Assembly (NCBI GenBank): GCA_963825555.1
Contig: CAWGTZ010000014.1
Location: forward strand, 19,723 to 83,722
Length of the DNA stretch: 64,000 nt
Source of the DNA: JAGVSR01 sp963825555
GTDB lineage: Bacteria; Pseudomonadota; Alphaproteobacteria; Rhizobiales; Hyphomicrobiaceae
Direction: 5' to 3'
Shown: positions 18,671 to 27,096 of the stretch, piece by piece
Position numbering within the stretch: position 1 is the stretch's first letter
Layout of the letters: every line of letters begins with the position of its first letter
Translations under genes and position numbers: made by a program
Notes under the pieces: generated by a model
What the model was told of the DNA's origin: nothing
Databases searched by the model: none
What the model saw: only the letters and a program-made list of their open reading frames with translations

Positions 18671-19966
18671 GTGTTCGACATCAAATGGATCCGTGACAAC
18701 GCCGACGCATTCGATGGCGCCCTGAAGCGCCGCGGTCTGGAGCCCCTGTCCGACCCCCTCATCGCAATCGACGACAAGCGCCGTGCGATCCTCACCACGC
18801 TTCAGGACGCGCAGGCTCGGCGCAACGCGGTTTCGAAGGACATCGGCAAGGCGAAGGCTCAGAAGGACGAGGCGACCGCCGCCAAGCTCATGAGCGAGGT
18901 CGCGGCGCTGAAGGACACGATTGCCAAGGGTGAAGACGAAGAGCGTTCCGTCAACGCCGAACTGGAAGCCGCACTTGCCGTCATTCCGAACCTGCCGCGC
19001 AGCGACGTCCCCGAAGGCAAGGACGAGCATGACAACAAGGAAGTACGCAAGAGGGGCACGCCGAACACGTTCGGCTTCCAACCCAAGCAGCATTTCGAAC
19101 TCGGCGAGGCGCTGGGCCTCATGGACTTCGAGACGGCGGGCAAGGTCTCCGGTGCGCGCTTCGTATTTCTGAAGGGGGCACTTGCGCGTCTCGAGCGTGC
19201 CATCGCGAGCTTCATGCTCGACAATCACACCGCGCCCGCGGGAGACAATCATGGCGGCTACACGGAAGTGAACCCGCCGCTGCTCGTGAAAGATCAGGCT
19301 GCCTACGGCACGGGCAACCTGCCGAAGTTTGCCGAGGATCTGTTCCAGACGACCAACGGCTTCTGGCTCATCCCCACTGCCGAAGTCTCGCTCACCAACC
19401 TTGTGCGCGATCAGATCCTCGATGAGGACAAACTGCCGATGCGCGTTACGGCCTGGACGCCGTGTTTCCGCTCGGAGGCGGGGGCCGCCGGTCGCGACAC
19501 ACGCGGCATGATCCGCCAGCATCAGTTTTCCAAGGTGGAACTCGTGTCCGTCACGACGCCCGAGAACAGCCTCGAAGAGCATGAGCGCATGACCGCGTGC
19601 GCGGAGGGTATCCTGCAGGCGTTGGGGTTGCCGTTTCGCACCATGCTGCTTTGCACGGGCGACATGGGTTTCGCCTCTCAGAAGACCTACGACATTGAGG
19701 TATGGCTGCCGGGACAGAACACTTATCGTGAGATTTCGTCCTGCTCGGTGTGCGGCGATTTCCAGGCCCGCCGTATGGGTGCGCGCTACCGTCCCAAGGG
19801 CTCGAAGGACGTCCGCTTCGTGCATACCTTGAATGGATCGGGCCTCGCCGTTGGCCGTACGCTCGTTGCGGTCATGGAGAATTATCAGGAGGCCGACGGG
19901 TCGATCGTGATCCCGGACGCGCTCAGGCCGTATATGGGTGGGCAGGACAAGATCGTGAAATCGTAG
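18671..19966 (+). CDS. serS: Seryl-tRNA synthetase
   Basis: About 431 residues. Class II synthetase for tRNA-Ser. The N-terminal coiled-coil arm (about residues 25-110) contacts the long variable arm of tRNA-Ser; the catalytic domain shows motif 2 (FRSEAGAAGRDTRGMIRQHQF) and motif 3 (NGSGLAVGRTLVAVMENYQ). The start is a GTG at 18671 (VFDIKWIRDN), matching where the family begins, with GAGG eight bases upstream. surE follows 23 bases later. Confidence 0.95.
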   Translation: MFDIKWIRDNADAFDGALKRRGLEPLSDPLIAIDDKRRAILTTLQDAQARRNAVSKDIGKAKAQKDEATAAKLMSEVAALKDTIAKGEDEERSVNAELEAALAVIPNLPRSDVPEGKDEHDNKEVRKRGTPNTFGFQPKQHFELGEALGLMDFETAGKVSGARFVFLKGALARLERAIASFMLDNHTAPAGDNHGGYTEVNPPLLVKDQAAYGTGNLPKFAEDLFQTTNGFWLIPTAEVSLTNLVRDQILDEDKLPMRVTAWTPCFRSEAGAAGRDTRGMIRQHQFSKVELVSVTTPENSLEEHERMTACAEGILQALGLPFRTMLLCTGDMGFASQKTYDIEVWLPGQNTYREISSCSVCGDFQARRMGARYRPKGSKDVRFVHTLNGSGLAVGRTLVAVMENYQEADGSIVIPDALRPYMGGQDKIVKS

Positions 19967-19989
19967 GGCCGTGGGCCCCAAGGGACATC

Positions 19990-20790
19990 ATGCGGATCCT
20001 CATCACCAACGACGATGGCGCGGGCGCACACGGTCTTACCGTGTTGCACAACATCGCGCGGGAGTTGACGGATGATGTCTGGATCGTCGCGCCCGAGATG
20101 AACCAGTCGGGTGCTTCGCATGCGCTGACGCTTCAGGTGCCGCTCCGGTACCGTGAGATCGGCGATCGGGCGTTTGCCGTGCGCGGCACGCCGGCCGATT
20201 GCGTCATCATGGGCGTGCGCCACATGCTCAAAGGTCACCCGCCCGATCTCATACTCTCCGGTGTCAATCATGGCGCCAACCTTGCCGAGGACGTTGCCTA
20301 TTCCGGCACGGTCGCGGGCGCTATGGAGGGCACGCTGGTCGGGATCCGCTCGATTGCCATGAGCCTCACACTGGGGTTCGATGCGGACGGCCTGCAGCAC
20401 TGGAAGACGCCGCTCGCCTACGGTCCACAGATCGTCGATCGGCTCTTGAGCACGCAGTGGCCGCAGGGCGTGCTGATGAACGTGAATTATCCCGATCTGG
20501 CGCCCGAAGCCGTGCAGGGCATTCGCATCACGCGCCAGGGACGCCGCGACCAGGGTGGCCTCGACATCGATCAGCGCCGCGACCCCTGGGGGGATCCGTA
20601 TTTCTGGTTTGCCTTTGAGCGCCGCCGTTCCGACCCGCCTGAGGGTACGGATCTGCGGGCCATTGCAGAAGGCGCCATCTCGATCACGCCGCTGTCGATG
20701 GACCTGACCCACCATCCGCTTCGCGAGACGCTGGGCGAAACGTTTGCGCAGCCCGTCAACACCATGCGCACGCGCAAGAGCGGAATCTGA
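19990..20790 (+). CDS. surE: 5'/3'-nucleotidase SurE
   Basis: 266 residues beginning MRILITNDDGAGAHG, which holds the metal-binding Asp-Asp pair, followed by the conserved SGVNHGANLAEDVAYSGTV segment. SurE is a metal-dependent phosphatase acting on nucleoside monophosphates and short polyphosphate, linked to stationary-phase survival. The start has AAGGGA six bases upstream. In many alphaproteobacteria surE is followed by pcm; here pcm is absent and the LytM gene follows instead. Confidence 0.94.
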   Translation: MRILITNDDGAGAHGLTVLHNIARELTDDVWIVAPEMNQSGASHALTLQVPLRYREIGDRAFAVRGTPADCVIMGVRHMLKGHPPDLILSGVNHGANLAEDVAYSGTVAGAMEGTLVGIRSIAMSLTLGFDADGLQHWKTPLAYGPQIVDRLLSTQWPQGVLMNVNYPDLAPEAVQGIRITRQGRRDQGGLDIDQRRDPWGDPYFWFAFERRRSDPPEGTDLRAIAEGAISITPLSMDLTHHPLRETLGETFAQPVNTMRTRKSGI

Positions 20791-21019
20791 TCGCGAAGAC
20801 GCGTTGTCGCGTTTCCGGCGCATTTTGTCCGTTCTCGCAGCACAATCGGCCTTTATGAGCAGAAGTTGAGCCCGATCCAGAGGCAGGTCGTGCGCCCTAG
20901 CCGAGGGACTGCGGCGCCGGGGGGCCTGCCGAGTGCGGATCGGGTTCAATTCTTCCATGGCTCTTCGGATCTTCCGGAAGCCTGGCGTCAATTGCGAGAG
21001 CGGGAACCTTCGGTGGCCG

Positions 21020-21049
21020 TTAAGGCCCTGTTAACCGGTTAACGGTTAA
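21020..21049 (+). promoter_or_regulatory. Putative CtrA-binding site upstream of the LysM/M23 gene
   Basis: TTAA at 21020-21023, seven bases, then TTAA at 21031-21034 gives the full CtrA box TTAA-N7-TTAA. Two more TTAA half sites follow at 21039 and 21046, and GTTAACCGGTTAAC at 21030-21043 is a perfect 14-base palindrome. The site ends about 30-40 bases before the start codon. CtrA is the cell-cycle master regulator in alphaproteobacteria and controls division genes, which suits the downstream product. Function is inferred. Confidence 0.6.
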
Positions 21050-21076
21050 TGGAACGTAGGTTGTGAGGTGCGTACC

Positions 21077-22456
21077 ATGTTCAGTCTCCTGCGTTCCGGA
21101 TACTCTGGCAGCCGTCTTTTCGGCCGCCGTTCTAAACTTTTCGCCGTCGCCGCCGCCGTGAGTGCCGGCGGGTGTAGCGCGGATATCGCGCGCTTCGATT
21201 TTCCTTCGGCCAATTTGACCAACACGTCGACGGGGACCATTCCGGTGCCCAGTGAGTTTGTCAGCGGGCCATACGCGCTCGGTGCCGAGACTCCGTCGGA
21301 GGCTCCGGTTGGGGCCCCGTCATCCTATGCTGCGCCGTCGAGCTCGGAGAGCCAGCGTGTTGATGTGGCGGCTCTCGATCCGCCCGCGCCGCTTCCGGCT
21401 CCCCCGGCACGCACGTATCAGGCGCCCCCGCCCACCCAGTCATACGCTCCCGCGCCGGTTGCCGAAGAAGAGAAGGGCGCCGAAATCGAGGTCCAGCGCG
21501 GCGACACGCTCTACGGCCTGTCGCGGCGTCATGGCGTTTCGCTCAACGAACTCATGCGTGTTAACGGCCTGACCAACCCGACGCTGATGCCCGGCCAAAA
21601 GCTGGCTCTGCCCTCTGGCAAGGTGGCCCCTCGAGCGCCCCAGCCGTCTCGCACGGTCGCCGCAGAGCCTGTGCCGGCTCCGGCCGATTGGACGGGCACG
21701 TACACGATCCAGAGCGGGGACTCTCTCTATGCCATCGCACGCCGGAACGACGTGAAGGTGGCCGACCTGCAGCGCTACAATAGCATCACCGATCCGCGCC
21801 GCGTCCGTCCGGGCACGGTGCTGAAGATTCCTGGTGTTGCGGGTGCCGCTATGGCTGAAGCCTCGCCGTCTGTCTCCGTCGCACCCCCGCCTCTGGCGCC
21901 GCCTTCTAGCGCGCCGGTGACGGCCGTGGTGCCGCCGCTTGGGGCAGCTCCCGCAGCGCCGACGATCCTCAATGCGCCGCGCTCGTCTGAGGAAAAGCAG
22001 GTTGCTGCGCTAGAGATCGAGAGCAAGACGGATGCGGCCTCTGTTTCCGCGCCTGCTTCGGGTTCTGTGGCGGAAGGCGGCAAGTTGCGTTGGCCGGCCA
22101 AGGGCCGCATCATCGCAGGCTATGGGCCCCGCAGCGACGGTACGCACAACGATGGCATCAATATCTCGGTGCCTCAGGGGACCGACGTCCATGCAGCCGA
22201 GAATGGCACCGTGGCTTACGCCGGTAATGAACTCAAAGGCTATGGCAACCTGATCCTCGTGCGCCATGACAATGGCTGGGTGACGGCTTATGCCCATGCC
22301 GACGAGTTGCTCGTCAAGCGCGGAGACCGCGTCTCTCGCGGTCAGGTTATCGCAAAAGCTGGCAGGACGGGTCAGGTTGATCGGCCTCAGCTTCACTTCG
22401 AGGTTCGTCTGGGTCAGAAGCCGGTCGATCCCACGCTCTACCTGGAAAAGCTCTGA
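21077..22456 (+). CDS. LysM and M23/LytM-domain protein (NlpD/DipM-like division factor)
   Basis: About 459 residues. The N terminus is hydrophobic with a Cys in SAGGCSADIARF, consistent with a lipoprotein. Two LysM peptidoglycan-binding domains lie at about 134-178 and 204-253, separated by Pro/Ala-rich linkers, and an M23/LytM domain at about 334-459. The zinc-ligand motif normally H-x3-D reads HNDGIN, so the Asp is replaced by Asn, while YAHAD and LHFEVR keep their His. Such degenerate LytM proteins usually activate amidases at the septum rather than cut the wall themselves. The ATG at 21077 is preferred (GAGG eight bases upstream) over the GTG at 21068. Preceded by a CtrA-type box. Confidence 0.86.
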   Translation: MFSLLRSGYSGSRLFGRRSKLFAVAAAVSAGGCSADIARFDFPSANLTNTSTGTIPVPSEFVSGPYALGAETPSEAPVGAPSSYAAPSSSESQRVDVAALDPPAPLPAPPARTYQAPPPTQSYAPAPVAEEEKGAEIEVQRGDTLYGLSRRHGVSLNELMRVNGLTNPTLMPGQKLALPSGKVAPRAPQPSRTVAAEPVPAPADWTGTYTIQSGDSLYAIARRNDVKVADLQRYNSITDPRRVRPGTVLKIPGVAGAAMAEASPSVSVAPPPLAPPSSAPVTAVVPPLGAAPAAPTILNAPRSSEEKQVAALEIESKTDAASVSAPASGSVAEGGKLRWPAKGRIIAGYGPRSDGTHNDGINISVPQGTDVHAAENGTVAYAGNELKGYGNLILVRHDNGWVTAYAHADELLVKRGDRVSRGQVIAKAGRTGQVDRPQLHFEVRLGQKPVDPTLYLEKL

Positions 22457-22483
22457 TCGCCTCATGCTATCAGGCAGGAACAA

Positions 22484-22520
22484 GAAGGAGGGGCCGCACC
22501 TATGGAGCGGCCCCTCCTTC
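22484..22520. terminator. Bidirectional hairpin between convergent genes
   Basis: GAAGGAGGGGCCGC at 22484-22497 pairs perfectly over 14 bases with 22507-22520 across a 9-base loop. It sits between the convergent LysM/M23 and DUF815 genes. No long T run follows on either strand, so it may act as a transcript-end stabiliser or a factor-assisted terminator. Confidence 0.7.
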
Positions 22521-22538
22521 GTAACGCCCAAAGCTGCC

Positions 22539-23432
22539 TCAGGCGCGGTCGAGCGTTTGGCCGAGCCGGCCCGCGATATCCTGAATGAACTGCCAGGCGA
22601 CGCGCCCTGACCGGGCGCCGCGTGTTCGGCTCCATTCCAGCGCCTCGCGCTCCAGAACCTCACTCGCGATTTTGAGGCGATAGTGCCGCGCGTAATCGCG
22701 CACCATGGAAAGGAACTCGTCCTGCGAGCAATTGTGGAAGCCAAGCCAGAGGCCAAACCGGTCCGACAGCGAGACCTTCTCTTCGACCGCCTCGGCGGGG
22801 TTGATTGCCGTGGAGCGTTCGTTCTCCATCATATCGCGCGGCATCAGGTGACGACGGTTGGATGTGGCGTAGAAGATCACGTTCTGTGGACGGCCTTCGA
22901 TCCCGCCCTCCAGCACGGCCTTCAGCGATTTGTAGCTGGTGTCGTCCTTGTCGAAGGAGAGGTCGTCGCAGAAAACTATGAAGCGATGCGGCGCGCTCTT
23001 CAGGTGCTGGAGGCAGCGGGGCAGGGAGGTGATCTCTTCTCGATGGATCTCGACAATCTTCAGCCTGCCCCCGGTTCTTGCGGCGCTTTCCGTCTGTCCG
23101 GCCACCGTGGCGTGCACGGCCTTGACCAGGCTCGATTTGCCCATACCGCGTGCGCCCCACAAAAGCGCATTGTTGGCTGGCAGGCCCTGGGCGAAGCGCT
23201 CGGTGTTGGCGAGCAGTTGCTCGCTGGCCTGGTCGATGCCCTTGAGGAGCCCAAGGGGCACCCGATTGACACGGGTGACGGGCTCGAAGTGTCCGTTCGC
23301 CGCCTGCCAGACGAAGGCTTCTGCGGTCGAGAAATCGGGCGCCGGCGGGGCCTTTGGGGCGAGCCGTTCAAGGGCCTCGGCTACGCGGGCCAGGAGACCC
23401 GCCAGATCGTCCTCATTAGCGCCGTTTGCCAT
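22539..23432 (-). CDS. DUF815 family AAA ATPase
   Basis: 297 residues. Walker A is WGARGMGKSSLVKA and Walker B FIVFCDDLSF; sensor-like YATSNRRHLMPRDM follows. This is the DUF815 family of AAA ATPases, usually found beside yajC/secDF in alphaproteobacteria. The cellular role is not established. The N-terminal 40 residues are helical and the tail includes GARSGRVAWQFIQDIAGR. Divergent from yajC. Confidence 0.87.
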   Translation of the reverse strand: MANGANEDDLAGLLARVAEALERLAPKAPPAPDFSTAEAFVWQAANGHFEPVTRVNRVPLGLLKGIDQASEQLLANTERFAQGLPANNALLWGARGMGKSSLVKAVHATVAGQTESAARTGGRLKIVEIHREEITSLPRCLQHLKSAPHRFIVFCDDLSFDKDDTSYKSLKAVLEGGIEGRPQNVIFYATSNRRHLMPRDMMENERSTAINPAEAVEEKVSLSDRFGLWLGFHNCSQDEFLSMVRDYARHYRLKIASEVLEREALEWSRTRGARSGRVAWQFIQDIAGRLGQTLDRA

Positions 23433-23666
23433 CCCGTTGATTCCCCGCTCACTTCCCTGGATCTGAACAGGGCGGTTGTAGCGTCCGGTCCAGCGGTTTG
23501 CCTAGTCCGGATCGGGTTGCAAAGCGGGCGTCGAACACTATAGTCGCGCGCAAATTCCCTGGAGCGCCGGCAGGGCGGGGTTGCTAGACCCCGTGACGTC
23601 GGCTCTTTGCTCCGCGCCAACGGTTTGCCGTGGATTCTCCGCGGTAAAAAAAGGACACGATCTCAC

Positions 23667-24002
23667 ATGTTCATCGATCCCGCCTACGCACAGGCAGCAG
23701 GGCCCGGTTCTGACCCGTTCACGGGGCTCCTGATCCCCATGCTGCTGATGATCCTGATCTTCTATTTTCTGGTCATCCGCCCGCAGTCACAGCGCGCGGC
23801 GCAGCACAAGGATATGGTCGAGAAGGTGCGCCGCGGCGACACGGTCGTGACTTCAGGCGGGATGGTCGGCAAGGTCACGAAGGTTTCGGAGGGCTCGGAC
23901 GAGATCGAAGTGGAACTGTCCGAGAACCTGCGCATCCGCATCCTCCGCTCGACGCTGATGGATGTGCGCGCCAAAGGCGAACCGGTCAAGGAATCGACCT
24001 GA
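23667..24002 (+). CDS. yajC: Preprotein translocase subunit YajC
   Basis: 111 residues. One membrane helix (LLIPMLLMILIFYFLVIRPQ) followed by the conserved QRAAQHKDMVEKVRRGDTVVTSGG segment with a short beta domain. YajC associates with SecDF-YidC. The ATG at 23667 is preceded by AAGGA. secD begins 66 bases downstream. Confidence 0.94.
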   Translation: MFIDPAYAQAAGPGSDPFTGLLIPMLLMILIFYFLVIRPQSQRAAQHKDMVEKVRRGDTVVTSGGMVGKVTKVSEGSDEIEVELSENLRIRILRSTLMDVRAKGEPVKEST

Positions 24003-24068
24003 TCCCGGTCCCGTTTTGCTGCGCAGGCCGTTACGGCCGCGCTTTGCTTTGCAACAGGTAATGCCTCG

Positions 24069-25701
24069 ATGCTGCATTTCGAACGCTGGAAAATCATCGC
24101 GATCATCCTGACCTGTCTGACAGGTCTACTGTTCGCGATCCCGAATTTCGTCTCCAAGGAAACGCTGCAGAATTGGCCGGATTTCCTGCCCAAGCGGCAG
24201 ATGCCGCTCGGCCTCGATCTGCGCGGTGGTGCCCATTTGCTGCTGGCCATGGATCAGAACGAGATCCGCAAGGATTGGCTGCAGGGCCTCCAGGACGATG
24301 CGCGCCGCACACTGCGTGAAGCCAAGATCGGCTTCTCCGGTATTGGCATTCAGGACAATTCCGTGCGGGTCACGCTGGTCAAACCGGAGGACGGAGACAG
24401 AGCATTCTCCGAGCTGAAGAAGATCTCGCAGTCGATCGGCAATGCGCTTCTGGGCACCGCCGGCATGGACGTCGATGTCACACGATCCGGCGACAACCAG
24501 TTCGTCATCAAGCCCACCGAGCAGGGGTTCAACGAGCGGCTCTCACACGCAGCATCCGCGTCGATCGAGACCATCAACCGGCGCGTCAACGCCTTGGGCA
24601 CGGCTGAATCCACCATCGTGCGCCAGGGTTTGGATCGCATCCTCGTCCAGTATCCGGGTCTCAGCGACACGCGCCAGCTGAAGGAGCTGATAGGCCAGAC
24701 CGCCAAGCTCTCCTTCCATGCCGTGCATCCCACCGTTTCGCCGGAGGAGGCTCGTGCCACCCGCGTGCCGCTCGGTTACAAGATTTATGAGAGCATGGAG
24801 CGCGCTGAGGCAGGCGGCCAGGGGGAGTATGTCCTCCAGGAAAGTGCAGTCGTTCTTGGTGAGGACCTGGAAGATGCCCAGCCGGGCTTCGACCAGCGCA
24901 CCAACGAGCCGATCATCTCGTTCCGCTTCAACACATCGGGTGCCCGGAAGTTCGGGAACTTCACCAAGAACAACGTGGGCCGCCCGTTTGCCATCGTTCT
25001 TGACGACAAGGTGATCTCAGCCCCCGTCATCCGAGAAGCTATCCTGGGCGGCTCGGGGCAGATCTCGGGCAACTTCACAGTGGAATCCGCCAACAACCTC
25101 GCCATTCAGCTGCGTTCGGGCGCGTTGCCCGCCAAGCTGACGGTGGTCGAGGAGCGGACTGTGGGTCCATCCCTTGGCGCCGACAGCATCGAGTTCAGGC
25201 AAGATCGCCGGTATCGTTGGTCTTGCTGCTACGGCCATCATGACGATCGTCGCGTATGGAACCTTTGGCGTCTATGCCGTCATCGGACTCATGGTTCACG
25301 GCCTTCTCATTCTTGCGTTGATGTCGGCAATCGGCACGACGCTGACGCTTCCCGGCATCGCGGGCTTCGTGCTCACCATCGCCATGGCAGTGGACGCAAA
25401 CGTGCTCATCTACGAGCGCATTCGCGAAGAACTTCGCGCAGGCAAGACGGCAATTGCCGCGATAGACGCGGGATTCCAGAAGGCCTTCATCACGATCCTG
25501 GACAGCCAGCTGACGACGCTCGTTGCCGCTCTCATCATGTTCTGGCTCGGCTCCGGGCCCATCCGCGGCTTCGCGGTTACGCTGTCGCTCGGCATCATGA
25601 CCTCGGTCTTCGCCGCTATCACCATTACCCGCCTGCTCGTCGCGATGTGGCTGAAGAATGCCAAGTCGTCCAAGACGCGCACGCTGCAGGTTCCGATCTG
25701 A
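24069..25701 (+). CDS. secD: Protein translocase subunit SecD, with an apparent +1 frameshift
   Basis: SecD uses the proton gradient to pull translocating proteins across the inner membrane together with SecF. The first frame (24069 to about 25193) encodes the N-terminal helix, the large periplasmic domain (P1 base and head) and ends near EERTVGPSLGADSIE. The frame is then lost, and the next frame resumes with GKIAGIVGLAATAIM and carries the remaining helices, including MAVDANVLIYERIREELR, to the stop at 25701. An extra T in GAGTTCAGG (25191-25199) explains the break. Full reconstruction gives about 543 residues, a normal SecD. Left as is, the first frame runs on to 25772 with no similarity. 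Probably a sequence error. Confidence 0.9.
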
Positions 25702-25714
25702 CAAGGACCATCAC

Positions 25715-26662
25715 ATGTTTCTGGTTCCCGACTTCAAGGGTTTCGACTTCTTCCCACACGGCACGCGATTGAACTTCATGAAGTTCAAGAATTTGTGCTT
25801 CGGGTTGTCGATTCTGGCCATGGTCGTGTCGCTCGCTCTCATCTTCACGAAGGGCTTTAATTTCGGCGTCGATTTCAAGGGCGGCGCCATGATTGAATTG
25901 AAGGCCAAGCAGGGGGATGCCGATCTGGCAGGCCTGCGCAGCAAGATCGGCGCGCTGGGCTTGGGCGACGTGCAGATCCAGAGCTTCGGGACACCCTCGG
26001 ACGTGCTGATCCGCGTGGAGGAGCAGCCGGGCGGTGAAGAGGCCCAGCAGGAGGCCCTCAAGAAGATTCAGGATGTCGTCGGCGATGGGTATGAGCAGCG
26101 GCGCGTGGAAATTGTGGGTCCTGCGGTGTCGAGCGAACTACGGCGCACGGGCACGATCGCAGTGATAGCCTCACTGATCGCCATTATGCTCTACGTCTGG
26201 TTCAGGTTCGAATGGCAGTTTGCGGTGGGAACCCTCGTTGCTCTCGCCCATGACGTGCTGGTGACGGCTGGTATCTTCTCTCTGTTCCAAATGGAGTTCG
26301 ATCTGTCGATCGTGGCAGCGCTGCTCACAATTCTCGGCTACTCGGTCAACGACACAGTCGTGGTGTCAGATCGCATCCGGGAGAACCTGCGCAAATATAA
26401 GCGCATGGATCTGACGGAGTTGCTCAATCTGTCGATCAATGAAACGCTGTCGCGTACCATCCTCACCGGCATCACGACCGTAGCGGTGCTAGTCGCGCTG
26501 TTCTTCCTTGGCGGTGCCGTAATCCAGAACTTCGTGTTCGCGATGCTGTTTGGCGTGCTCATTGGTACCTACTCGTCGATCTTCATCGGCGCTCCGATCC
26601 TGGAGTACCTCGGCGTCAAGCGCGATACCGTCGTCGGCTCGGAGGCCAAGGCGTCCAGCTGA
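25715..26662 (+). CDS. secF: Protein translocase subunit SecF
   Basis: 315 residues with six membrane helices and a small periplasmic domain. The conserved GVDFKGGAMIELKAK near residue 50 and SVNDTVVVSDRIRENLR in the fourth/fifth-helix region are typical of SecF. Works with SecD and YajC in protein export. The ATG at 25715 (MFLVPDFKGFDFFPHG) has AAGGA upstream and matches where the family starts. Followed after 44 bases by the Mth938-domain gene. Confidence 0.95.
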   Translation: MFLVPDFKGFDFFPHGTRLNFMKFKNLCFGLSILAMVVSLALIFTKGFNFGVDFKGGAMIELKAKQGDADLAGLRSKIGALGLGDVQIQSFGTPSDVLIRVEEQPGGEEAQQEALKKIQDVVGDGYEQRRVEIVGPAVSSELRRTGTIAVIASLIAIMLYVWFRFEWQFAVGTLVALAHDVLVTAGIFSLFQMEFDLSIVAALLTILGYSVNDTVVVSDRIRENLRKYKRMDLTELLNLSINETLSRTILTGITTVAVLVALFFLGGAVIQNFVFAMLFGVLIGTYSSIFIGAPILEYLGVKRDTVVGSEAKASS

Positions 26663-26706
26663 GCGGGAAGGGGTCGCGCACAACGCGGCCGCAAGGAGCA
26701 AGGCTC

Positions 26707-27084
26707 ATGGATCGTCCGACGCCGCGCTTTCCGGGCCGCGCACCTATCGAAGCCTACGGCAACGGCGGATTTCGTTTTGCGGGTATGAGCCATCGCGGCT
26801 CGATCCTATGTTTGCCGTCGGGGATTATCGCCTGGGAGGCCGCCGGCGTCGGCAGTGTGGACGCGACCCTTCTCAATCTCCTGCAATCCGAAGGGGCGGC
26901 CGGCAACGTTCTACTTTTGGGAACCGGACGTGCGCCGACGTTTCCGGCAACCGATGTCCTCGCGACGTTTCGCGATGCGGGCATTTGGATCGAGGTCATG
27001 GACACGGGGGCTGCCGCGCGCACCTACAATGTCCTGTTGGCCGAGGAGCGTGAGGTGTCTGCTGCGCTCATTGCCGTCGATTGA
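26707..27084 (+). CDS. Mth938-like domain protein (DUF498, NDUFAF3 family)
   Basis: 125 residues forming one Mth938/DUF498 domain. The segment VLLLGTGRAPTFP and WIEVMDTGAAARTYNVLLAE match the family core. The mitochondrial member NDUFAF3 is an assembly factor for respiratory complex I. The bacterial role is not proven. Its position directly behind secF and before a squalene-synthase-like gene is conserved in alphaproteobacteria. Confidence 0.85.
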   Translation: MDRPTPRFPGRAPIEAYGNGGFRFAGMSHRGSILCLPSGIIAWEAAGVGSVDATLLNLLQSEGAAGNVLLLGTGRAPTFPATDVLATFRDAGIWIEVMDTGAAARTYNVLLAEEREVSAALIAVD

Positions 27085-27096
27085 GGATCAGTCCGC

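Noticed and set aside
18491..19981. Long open frame (496 codons) on the minus strand opposite serS
   Set aside because: Antisense to a full-length serS with clear motifs; no domain of its own.
24069..25701. secD as a true pseudogene
   Set aside because: Both halves are fully conserved, only one base is in excess, and SecD is needed for growth; a sequence error is simpler.
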